NCBI RefSeq assembly: GCF_000829515.1
Contig: NZ_JXRR01000015.1
Coordinates: forward strand, 124,001-188,000
Source of the DNA: Jeotgalibacillus campisalis
GTDB lineage: Bacteria; Bacillota; Bacilli; Bacillales; Jeotgalibacillaceae
Length of the DNA: 64,000 nucleotides
Reading direction: 5' to 3'
A model generated the notes under the pieces. It saw nothing but the letters and a program-made list of their open reading frames with translations. It was not told where the DNA came from and searched no databases. Shown here one piece after another: positions 57,617-64,000 of this stretch; the first letter of the stretch is position 1, and each line of letters starts with the position of its first letter. The translations under genes were made by a program, and so were the position numbers.

Positions 57617-58804
57617 TCAGGAACTGACTGAAACGTTCTGGGATTTATTTTTCTGAACGAACGAAAACACCAATAAGCTGAGGTAAACGGATAAGAGTAA
57701 AAAGCTGATTAAATAAAAGAAGCCATCAGCAAAGAAATGAATCATTATACCGCCGAGACTAGGTCCTGTTATGCTCCCAACGCTAAAAGCAACGCCGCAC
57801 ATAATATTACCTGCAGGCAATAGAGACTTTGGAAGCAAATCGGTCATATAACTGATCCCCAGAGAAAAAGTGGATCCAACAGCCATTCCCGCAGCAAAAA
57901 AAGTTACGATAAGCCATATCACTGATGTGCCAGCCAGGCCGGAGCCGACAAAGCAAATGGCACCGGCTAATAAAACGCCCATCAACACCCGGTGACGCCC
58001 GAACTTATCACTTATTATGCCAAGGGGAAGCTGAAAGACAATCGCACCAATTGAAAAAGCGGGCAGGATGAAAGCAATAGCATCCGCCTCAACTCCATTT
58101 CGTAATGCGTAAATAGGAAAATTTCCATGAAGAGAAGCTTCCAAAAAACCATAGCTTAGAGGGGGAAGAAAAGCGACCCATGCATATTTCCATACTTGTT
58201 TAAATCGGCTCAGCGTACCAAACATGGAAGCTGTTCCGACTTCTCCCTGATCAGGAAAATCATTTCGCAATAAGAAAACAAGACCCCAGGTTAAAAAGGT
58301 AAGGATTCCAGAGACAATAAAAGGGAGTGAGCGATCAATCTCTACTAATGAGCTCATGGCAGGTCCAATCGCAAAGCCAAGAGAAAAAAACAGGCCATAC
58401 AAGGCTATATTACGGCCTCTGCGTTCCGTTGTTGAAGTGGAGGTGATCCACGTCTGAGTTGATAAATGCAGCATCTGATCACCTACCCCAATGAGCAATC
58501 GGAGTAAGAACCAAAACCAGAAGTGAGTCCACAAAGGGAAAAGCAGAAGGGACATTCCGACGATAAAGCCCCCGAATAAAATTAAGGGTTTGTATCCATA
58601 CTTCCTCAAAGGAACTTCCATTAAAGGAGAGGCGACTAATATTCCTATGTAAATGCCGGTTGCATGGATGCCGTTCATAGCAGAAGATACTCCGTCCTGC
58701 TCAAAAATAATGGCGATTAAAGGCAGAAGCATCCCTTGTGAAAAACCTGAAATTGCTACAATACAAACTAAAATCCAAAAACGTACTTTTGCTGTTACAC
58801 GCAT
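57617..58804 (-). CDS. MFS transporter (YfkF-like)
   Basis: A 395-residue major facilitator with twelve hydrophobic segments. The loop motif DKFGRHRVLMG lies after TM8 (the second-half counterpart of the TM2-3 signature), and RKYGYKPLILFGG stands in the first half. Drug or small-metabolite efflux is typical but the substrate is unknown. Position in a yfk-like neighbourhood suggests it is the YfkF counterpart. The ATG at 58804 has a weak AGGAGCTTCAG site. Single gene. Confidence 0.88.
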   Translation of the reverse strand: MRVTAKVRFWILVCIVAISGFSQGMLLPLIAIIFEQDGVSSAMNGIHATGIYIGILVASPLMEVPLRKYGYKPLILFGGFIVGMSLLLFPLWTHFWFWFLLRLLIGVGDQMLHLSTQTWITSTSTTERRGRNIALYGLFFSLGFAIGPAMSSLVEIDRSLPFIVSGILTFLTWGLVFLLRNDFPDQGEVGTASMFGTLSRFKQVWKYAWVAFLPPLSYGFLEASLHGNFPIYALRNGVEADAIAFILPAFSIGAIVFQLPLGIISDKFGRHRVLMGVLLAGAICFVGSGLAGTSVIWLIVTFFAAGMAVGSTFSLGISYMTDLLPKSLLPAGNIMCGVAFSVGSITGPSLGGIMIHFFADGFFYLISFLLLSVYLSLLVFSFVQKNKSQNVSVSS

Positions 58805-59009
58805 ACTGAAGCTCCTGACTAATAAATTCTTCTATGTAGTTGCACTTTATAAATATGAGCTGTTGACAATAAATCATCCTGAAGCAATGTAAAAACCAAC
58901 CTGCTACGCATTGAGCATCCGGGGTGAAGAACGTCGAATACGAGCGTTTTGCATTGGTCTGCTATATAATTCTACTATACATAAATAACATAGTGAAGGA
59001 GCAACCAGA

Positions 59010-59390
59010 ATGAAGTTTACAATGAAAGAACAAGGATTTACATCCGAATTGCCTTACGGATCACTGGACGTTTCAGGAAACGAAGAATATGGATTTCGTC
59101 CTTATCAGCTTCTAACCGCTTCGATCGCTGTTTGCAGTGGTGGTGTTTTAAGAAGTGTGTTGAATAAAATGAGGCTGCCGTTTGAAGATATCGCTATCGA
59201 AGCAGAGGTTGAAAGAAACGAGGCATTAGCGAATCGCGTTGAAAAAATTCACGTTCATTTTATTATTACTGCCTCGGATATTGATGAGAAAAAGGTTCAT
59301 AAAGCACTTGAACTGACGAGGAAGAATTGTTCAATGGTTCAATCCGTTCTTGATAGTATCGAGGTAACTGAAACATTTGAAATTATTTAA
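59010..59390 (+). CDS. OsmC-family protein
   Basis: A 126-residue OsmC/Ohr fold protein: GFRPYQLLTASIAVCSGGVL carries the first conserved Cys (peroxidatic in Ohr/OsmC), ALELTRKNCSMVQSVLDSI the second. Many such proteins are thiol-dependent peroxidases for organic peroxides. The pattern is of the YhfA/OsmC subgroup rather than Ohr. ATG with GAAGGAGC; ended by a terminator shared with a minus-strand transcription unit. Confidence 0.88.
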   Translation: MKFTMKEQGFTSELPYGSLDVSGNEEYGFRPYQLLTASIAVCSGGVLRSVLNKMRLPFEDIAIEAEVERNEALANRVEKIHVHFIITASDIDEKKVHKALELTRKNCSMVQSVLDSIEVTETFEII

Positions 59391-59397
59391 ACACACA

Positions 59398-59446
59398 CAA
59401 AAACCCGGTCCAAAGTCTTTCAATGAAAGATTGACACCGGGTTTTT
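59398..59446. terminator. Bidirectional terminator after osmC
   Basis: AAAAACCCGGT pairs with ACCGGGTTTTT; the inner arm includes CTTTC-AAT-GAAAG. Confidence 0.9.
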
Positions 59447-59566
59447 ATGTTATAGGGTATGTTGTAAGATCGTTCATATAATCGCACGTTAAGCGCTCAT
59501 CATCACGTCCTTCCAATGGAGTTGTTGAGTAATTTCTTTTGGAAGCTACCCTCCTTTTTCTTATCT
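59447..59566 (-). ncRNA. Candidate small transcript of unknown type
   Basis: On the minus strand a near-consensus promoter (59573-59601) would start RNA near 59566, and the terminator at 59398-59446 would end it after about 165 bases. The RNA has an early AAGGAGGG without a start codon at proper spacing, a stem CTTCCAA/TTGGAAG, and a possible 23-codon frame from TTG at 59516 ending just at the terminator (59445), beginning MEGRDDERLTCDY. Either a small RNA or a tiny mRNA; I do not recognise it. Confidence 0.45.
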
Positions 59567-59572
59567 GGGCTA

Positions 59573-59601
59573 AGTATAGCATGTTTTTATAATAATGTAA
59601 A
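59573..59601 (-). promoter_or_regulatory. Strong minus-strand promoter for the small transcript
   Basis: On the minus strand TTTACA (complement of 59596-59601), 17 bases, TATACT (complement of 59573-59578). It lies downstream of the yfkAB terminator, so it serves no annotated gene. Confidence 0.65.
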
Positions 59602-59629
59602 TATTCTAAATAAATAAAATATAAAAATT

Positions 59630-59664
59630 TAAAAACGCTCGTACGGAAAAACGTACGAACGCAA
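59630..59664 (-). terminator. Terminator of yfkAB
   Basis: CGTTCGTAC pairs with GTACGAGCG on the minus strand and is followed by TTTTT. Confidence 0.8.
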
Positions 59665-59674
59665 AATGAGCATC

Positions 59675-60799
59675 CTAACGGGTTAGGAGCGCTTTTTTCT
59701 TTGTGAAATCAATGTTCCTATAGTACATATCCTGAACTAAAAGATTTGGACCTAGACATTGAACCGCTGGACAATGACAATTCATCTGCGCGGCTTCATT
59801 GGAGGACAGCCAATTAGTGAACATTGCTTCGAGGTTATCGTGCTGGATATTTCCAAGAGGCGGTGTATCTCCAAAGTCAGTGACAATCACATCCCCTGTA
59901 AAAATACTGATATTTAACCTTGAACGGCCATCAGGGTCATTGCGAACGGTAACGTTCTTTGCTTCATATAATCTTTTCAGTAAGTTCCGGTCTTCTTCAC
60001 TCGAGCTGCACCCAAAAAAAGGGAGGGTTCCAAACAGCATCCATGTATTTTGGTCCCGTATGTCAAGCAGTTGTGTAATAGCCTGTCTGGTTTCAGCAAG
60101 TGACAACGTTTCAAGAGAAGAAGCCCAGTCGCTTGGATACATGGGATGAATTTCATGTCTACTACACTTCATATCTTCAACAATTTCTTTATGAATTCTT
60201 TCAATATGAGGAAGTGTTTTTTTATTCAGCATGGTCTCAGCAGAAACCATTACACCTGCTTCACTCAAGGCTCTAGAGTTCGTAATCATTCGGTCAAACA
60301 GCCGCTCTCGCTGTTCTCTGGTTGGTTTACGTTCCATCATCGCAAAGCCTGTATCAATAAATTCATCTACAGTGCCCCAGTTATGAGAAATATGCAGTAC
60401 ATCTAAATAGGGAATAATGGGATCATATTTTTCGAGATTGACCGTTAAATTGGAGTTAATCTGTGTTTTCACGCCTCGTTCATGAGCATATTTTAAAATA
60501 GGTGCGACGTATTCCTTTACCGATTTTCCAGACATCATCGGCTCTCCGCCTGTTATACTCAGTGTGCGAAGGTGTTCTATTTTATCGAGCCCGTTTAAAA
60601 TCACTTCTAAAGGCAGTGCTTTCGGATCTTTAGGAGAAAGCGTATACCCAACCGCACAATGGGCACAGCGCATATTGCACAGCGTGGTTGTGGTAAGTTC
60701 GATATTTGAAAGAGTCAGTGTTCCATGCTCTTTAATGTCTTCATAAGCTTCCCACGGATCGTAGTCCGGTGAAATCTTTGTCCTATTCATATCATTCAT
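59675..60799 (-). CDS. yfkAB: Radical SAM protein YfkAB
   Basis: A 374-residue radical SAM enzyme. The cluster motif is CNMRCAHC (C-x3-C-x2-C) in TTTTLCNMRCAHCAVGY, with ITGGEPMM for SAM binding. Near the C-terminus CHCPAVQC is the CxCxxxxC motif that defines the YfkAB family. The reaction is unknown. In B. subtilis it has been annotated as two genes, yfkA and yfkB; here it is one continuous frame. ATG at 60799 with CAAGGAGAC. Single gene. Confidence 0.92.
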   Translation of the reverse strand: MNDMNRTKISPDYDPWEAYEDIKEHGTLTLSNIELTTTTLCNMRCAHCAVGYTLSPKDPKALPLEVILNGLDKIEHLRTLSITGGEPMMSGKSVKEYVAPILKYAHERGVKTQINSNLTVNLEKYDPIIPYLDVLHISHNWGTVDEFIDTGFAMMERKPTREQRERLFDRMITNSRALSEAGVMVSAETMLNKKTLPHIERIHKEIVEDMKCSRHEIHPMYPSDWASSLETLSLAETRQAITQLLDIRDQNTWMLFGTLPFFGCSSSEEDRNLLKRLYEAKNVTVRNDPDGRSRLNISIFTGDVIVTDFGDTPPLGNIQHDNLEAMFTNWLSSNEAAQMNCHCPAVQCLGPNLLVQDMYYRNIDFTKKKALLTR

Positions 60800-60959
60800 T
60801 TAGCTGTCTCCTTGTGCTTTTGCATTAAGCCTCATTATCTAAATAAAATAAAGCACTGTCAATGGCGGGGTAACGATTTCAAACCTCATTTCATCCTGGG
60901 CAGTTGCATGAATGGACAGAATCCGTTACCATAAAAGCGAGTTTGAAAGGAGCGATACA

Positions 60960-61142
60960 ATGGGCAACGCCATTCACGATAATGACTCACAAATCCTTTA
61001 TTTGAAACAGCGCTTAAATATGTTTCTAGAAGTATTGGAGTCGGTGGATCCTGAAAGCACTGATCTAGAAGATATAGATCGAATGATCGGTATGATGGAT
61101 GATCTGGAATTAAAAGTTCAGCAATTTAAAAAACCGGAATAA
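60960..61142 (+). CDS. SE1561-like small protein
   Basis: A 60-residue acidic helical protein (MGNAIHDNDSQILYLKQRLN, LEDIDRMIGMMDDLE). Length and pattern resemble the SE1561 family of small Bacillales proteins of unknown function. The ATG at 60960 has GAAAGGAGCG; a 16-residue longer frame lacks a good site. Terminator follows. Confidence 0.75.
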   Translation: MGNAIHDNDSQILYLKQRLNMFLEVLESVDPESTDLEDIDRMIGMMDDLELKVQQFKKPE

Positions 61143-61185
61143 AGTACGACTTGTTCTCTAATCGCCTGATCTGTCAGGCAAATTA

Positions 61186-61217
61186 ACACCCGCGGGCTAT
61201 ACGCGGGTGCTTTTTTA
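61186..61217 (+). terminator. Terminator of the small protein gene
   Basis: CACCCGCG pairs with CGCGGGTG, followed by CTTTTTT. Confidence 0.88.
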
Positions 61218-61356
61218 TGGAAAAAAAGCGTATAAAGGCTGGTAAGAAAAATGTGCAATCGTTTTCAACCATCTTACTTCCGATAGAACGAAGGAGTATA
61301 ATAAAGGGGTTGTATACATAATGGCAAGCATTTAGCAGAGAAAGGGTTTGACAAAG

Positions 61357-62898
61357 TTGAACAAAACAAATCTTGAAAACAGTTTATACGAATTAATTGT
61401 AGAGACATCCACAAACCTTCCTAAAGATGTAAGAAGAGCGATACGCAAGGCGAAAGAAAAGGAAAATACCGGAACTAGATCAGCTATGAGCCTGGCGACT
61501 ATTACACAGAATATTCAAATGGCCGATGAAAAAGTCTCGCCAATTTGTCAGGATACCGGACTTCCTACTTTTAAAATAAAAACACCGATCGGCGTAAATC
61601 AATTAAAAATAAAGGAAGCCATCTACAGAGCAATGGTGCGTGCAACAGAGGACGGAAAGATGAGGCCAAATTCTGTTGATTCGCTGACAGGTGACAACAG
61701 CGGAGATAATCTTGGCCTTGGATTACCCGTTATTAAATTCGAACAGTGGGATAAAGAAGTAATTGATATTCGACTGATCCTGAAGGGAGGAGGCTGTGAA
61801 AATAAAAACATTCAATACAGTCTGCCTTGTGAACTCGATGGACTCGGCCGGGCAGGCCGCGACCTTGATGGAATCAGAAAATGTGTTATGCATTCAGTTT
61901 ACCAGGCGCAAGGCCAGGGCTGCAGTGCAGGTTTTATTGGAGTTGGAATTGGCGGCGACCGTTCATCCGGCTACGATCTGGCAAAAGAACAGCTTTTCCG
62001 CTCTGCAGAAGATGTGAATCCGAACGAAGACTTAAAAAAGCTCGAAGAATATGTAGTAGACCATGCAAATGAACTGGGAATTGGCACAATGGGTTTTGGG
62101 GGAGAAACTACGCTGCTTGGCTGTAAAATAGGAGTCATGCACAGAATTCCAGCAAGCTTTTTTGTTTCCGTCGCATATAATTGCTGGGCTTTCAGAAGGC
62201 TTGGAATCACAGTGGACGCTGAAACAGGAAGCATTCGCGATTGGCTGTATCAAGATGGAGAAAAAATTGAATTTAAAGACGAAAGTGAAAAAGAACAAAA
62301 TTCAATTGACTCAACAAAAATCATCACACTTCAGGCACCCATTACCGAAGAAAAAATCCGTTCATTGAAAGTAGGGGACGTCGTTCAAATAGACGGAATG
62401 ATGTATACAGGAAGAGATGCCATACATAAATATTTAAGTGACCACGACTCTCCTGTCGACCTGAACGGCCAAATCATCTACCACTGCGGCCCCGTCATGA
62501 TGAAAGACGAACAAGGCAGCTGGCATGTAAAAGCAGCAGGTCCCACAACTTCTATAAGAGAAGAACCATATCAAGGGGACATCATGAAAAAATTCGGTAT
62601 CCGTGCAGTGATTGGAAAAGGCGGAATGGGTCCAAACACATTGGAAGCACTTAAAGACCACGGAGGCGTCTACCTTAATGCAATAGGAGGAGCTGCACAA
62701 TACTACGCAGACTGCATCCAAAGCGTCGAAGGAGTCGACCTAACACAATTCGGAATCCCAGAAGCCATGTGGCACTTGAAAGTCAAAGGCTTCACAGCAG
62801 TCGTCACCATGGACTCACACGGCAACAGCCTCCACCGTGACATCGACCAAACCTCTCTACAAAAACTAGCCATGCACAAAGAAAAAGTGTTTTATTAA
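61357..62898 (+). CDS. Class I (iron-sulfur) fumarate hydratase
   Basis: Interconverts fumarate and malate in the citric acid cycle with an oxygen-sensitive 4Fe-4S cluster. The 513-residue protein fuses the alpha-type domain (cluster cysteines in ICQDTG, GGGCENKN and LLGCK) to the beta-type swivelling domain (YTGRDAIHKYL, IYHCGPVM, KGGMG). Most Bacillus rely on class II CitG, so this is an additional or replacement enzyme; tartrate dehydratase is the alternative. Two TTG starts are possible; 61357 is better spaced from AGAGAAAGGG than 61348. The last 450 bases are strikingly poor in T at third positions. Confidence 0.9.
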   Translation: MNKTNLENSLYELIVETSTNLPKDVRRAIRKAKEKENTGTRSAMSLATITQNIQMADEKVSPICQDTGLPTFKIKTPIGVNQLKIKEAIYRAMVRATEDGKMRPNSVDSLTGDNSGDNLGLGLPVIKFEQWDKEVIDIRLILKGGGCENKNIQYSLPCELDGLGRAGRDLDGIRKCVMHSVYQAQGQGCSAGFIGVGIGGDRSSGYDLAKEQLFRSAEDVNPNEDLKKLEEYVVDHANELGIGTMGFGGETTLLGCKIGVMHRIPASFFVSVAYNCWAFRRLGITVDAETGSIRDWLYQDGEKIEFKDESEKEQNSIDSTKIITLQAPITEEKIRSLKVGDVVQIDGMMYTGRDAIHKYLSDHDSPVDLNGQIIYHCGPVMMKDEQGSWHVKAAGPTTSIREEPYQGDIMKKFGIRAVIGKGGMGPNTLEALKDHGGVYLNAIGGAAQYYADCIQSVEGVDLTQFGIPEAMWHLKVKGFTAVVTMDSHGNSLHRDIDQTSLQKLAMHKEKVFY

Positions 62899-62901
62899 TA
62901 A

Positions 62902-63197
62902 GTGCTGAAGGCGCTCGTTCAGCTCCGACAAGCATAAGACGCGGTGGCCTAGCAGGCATGCCCTTGGCCTGCTTGGAAATCGTGACTTATGACCTCGAGG
63001 AGCTAGCGCCTGAAGCCGGATACCCTAAGTGCTGAAGGCGCTCGATCAGCTCCGACAAGCATAAGACGCGTTGGCCTAGTAGGCATGCCCTTGGCCTGCT
63101 TGGACAGCGTGACTATGACCTCGAGCCCCTGCCCGCAGAAGCCGGATAGTCTATGTGCTGAAGGCACTTGTTTAGCTCCGACAAGCATAAGACGATT
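62902..63197 (+). repeat. Tandem 126-127 bp repeat, two and a third units
   Basis: Units begin at 62902, 63029 and 63155, each with GTGCTGAAGGC then CAGCTCCGACAAGCATAAGA (third unit TAGCTCCGACAAGC...). Units 1 and 2 share TGGCCTAG-AGGCATGCCCTTGG, ACCTCGAG and GAAGCCGGATA; the third stops after AAGCATAAGAC. GC-rich against the surroundings, with inner inverted segments (CCAAGGGCATGCCTGCTAGGCC and TTGGCCTGCTTGG). Confidence 0.88.
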
Positions 63198-63279
63198 GAG
63201 TACCAGTCATACAATGACATCTAAAAAACTTTATTACATTTAGGATTCCCATAAAAGAAAATTTAATTAACAAAGAACT

Positions 63280-63309
63280 AAAACACCCAATCGTTGTGGG
63301 TGTTATTTC
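63280..63309 (+). terminator. Hairpin upstream of pdaA
   Basis: AACACCCAA pairs with TTGTGGGTGTT, followed by ATTT. Probably the terminator of the fumarase transcript after the repeats. Confidence 0.55.
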
Positions 63310-63361
63310 TATGTATGCTCCTTCTTAAAATGAACAAGTTAATAAAAGAAAGGAGGAGTGC

Positions 63362-64000
63362 ATGGTGAAGCGAAACGGTTTACTTTATTTGCTTATTTTC
63401 CTGCTGTGTATTGCTGCGCCTTTATCAGCTTCTGCCGAGAGTATGAACTGGGGATTTAAGAGAGGGCAAAATGGAGAGCAGGCGGAAGCAGGAGCTCAGT
63501 ATGACGAAGTGCTGAAGAAATATGATTCAGTATACAAAGGCACCACAAAAGAGAAGGTTCTTTATTTTACGTTTGATAACGGCTTTGAAAATGGGTATAC
63601 AGAAAAAATTCTAGACGTGCTAAAAGAAGAAAAAGTACCGGCCACCTTTTTTTTAACCGGCCATTATTTAACCAGTGCTGAAGATTTGGTAAAAAGGATG
63701 GTGAAGGATGGACACAAAATTGGAAACCATTCATGGGGTCATCCGAACTTCTCAACATTGACAGCGGATCAAATGAAAGAAGAATGGCGTAAGGTGAAAG
63801 AAAAAACAACAGAGCTCACCGGACAAAAAGAAATGCTTTATCTTCGTCCTCCTGAAGGTGTTTTTAACGAAGAAACACTTAAAGTTGCTAAAGAAGAAGG
63901 CTACACGCATGTATTCTGGTCAGTTGCATTTGTCGACTGGTATGCTGATAAGCCTAGGGGAGCAGATTACGCATATAACGAGATCATGAAACAGATTCAC
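63362..64000 (+). CDS. pdaA: Peptidoglycan de-N-acetylase PdaA (3'-truncated by window)
   Basis: An open frame of 213 codons that runs off the right edge. It begins with a signal peptide (VKRNGLLYLLIFLLCIAAPL, SASA end), then MNWGFKRGQNGEQAEAGAQY and a NodB polysaccharide deacetylase domain: catalytic Asp in YFTFDNGFENGY, zinc His pair in GNHSWGHPNFS, LYLRPPEGVF, and VFWSVAFVDW. The WGFKR opening and FDNGFENG match B. subtilis PdaA, which makes the muramic delta-lactam of the spore cortex needed for germination. AAAGGAGGAGTGC precedes the ATG at 63362. Confidence 0.93.
   Translation, partial: MVKRNGLLYLLIFLLCIAAPLSASAESMNWGFKRGQNGEQAEAGAQYDEVLKKYDSVYKGTTKEKVLYFTFDNGFENGYTEKILDVLKEEKVPATFFLTGHYLTSAEDLVKRMVKDGHKIGNHSWGHPNFSTLTADQMKEEWRKVKEKTTELTGQKEMLYLRPPEGVFNEETLKVAKEEGYTHVFWSVAFVDWYADKPRGADYAYNEIMKQIH

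Noticed and set aside
63003-63188. Minus-strand frame with internally repeated peptide
   Set aside because: The peptide repetition is the direct result of the 126-127 bp DNA tandem repeat; there is no start signal.
62902-63197. CRISPR array
   Set aside because: Repeats are about 126 bp, contiguous, and without unique spacers; no cas genes nearby.

Overview
This 64 kb stretch looks like chromosome of a motile, endospore-forming member of the Bacillaceae or a close relative in the Bacillales. The support is gene content and layout: strong AGGAGG ribosome binding sites, frequent TTG starts, a Lia envelope-stress operon, MreBH, MotAB, PdaA (a spore-cortex enzyme, cut by the right edge), bacterial nitric oxide synthase, YetF/DUF1657 proteins, and a block from about 49 to 64 kb that resembles the Bacillus subtilis yfk/yfj region. 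Base composition is moderately AT-rich. I see no rRNA, tRNA, CRISPR, prophage or insertion sequence.

Layout. 0-12 kb: end of metH, a putative aromatic acid exporter, a TPP-riboswitch-controlled thiamine transporter thiT, a second-type methionine aminopeptidase, a Zur-box-controlled zinc GTPase gene (zagA-like), a TspO-family protein and recQ. 12-20 kb: oligoendopeptidase F, a GNAT acetyltransferase, then the five-gene liaIHFSR-like operon and three small metabolic or unknown genes. 20-30 kb: carbonic anhydrase, a secreted protein with an internal duplication, membrane-anchored MsrAB, queF, a lone Mrr-type restriction enzyme with an extra N-terminal DNA-binding domain, a double ferritin-like protein, DUF1657 + YetF, YitT, and a newly called 55-codon membrane peptide. 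30-41 kb: ABC-F ATPase, nos, an ECF sigma/anti-sigma pair, mreBH, a lipoprotein/chemoreceptor pair, ykhA, a newly called 42-codon membrane peptide, and ampS. 41-54 kb: motAB, two AGCS amino acid symporters, a PAS-rich histidine kinase, a methyltransferase, yfkM, a second chemoreceptor and yfkK. 53-64 kb: yfkJ-yfkI-yfkH (the YfkJ homologue has lost its catalytic residues), a GntR-controlled ABC transporter, an MFS transporter, OsmC, yfkAB, an SE1561-like small protein, class I fumarase and the start of pdaA.

Functional themes are envelope stress sensing (Lia, ECF sigma, MreBH), oxidative and metal stress (MsrAB, ferritin-like protein, OsmC, DJ-1, NOS, ZagA), and motility with chemosensing (MotAB, two chemoreceptors, one paired with a lipoprotein). 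Intergenic regions carry two interspersed repeat families: an approximately 130-bp imperfect palindromic element with five copies, and a 126-127 bp tandem repeat after the fumarase gene. No large undescribed multi-gene system is obvious. The most unusual items are the apparently catalytically dead YfkJ, a minus-strand orphan transcription unit at 59.4-59.6 kb, the chemoreceptor/BMP-lipoprotein pair, the MerR-like/Mrr fusion, and the duplicated secreted protein.
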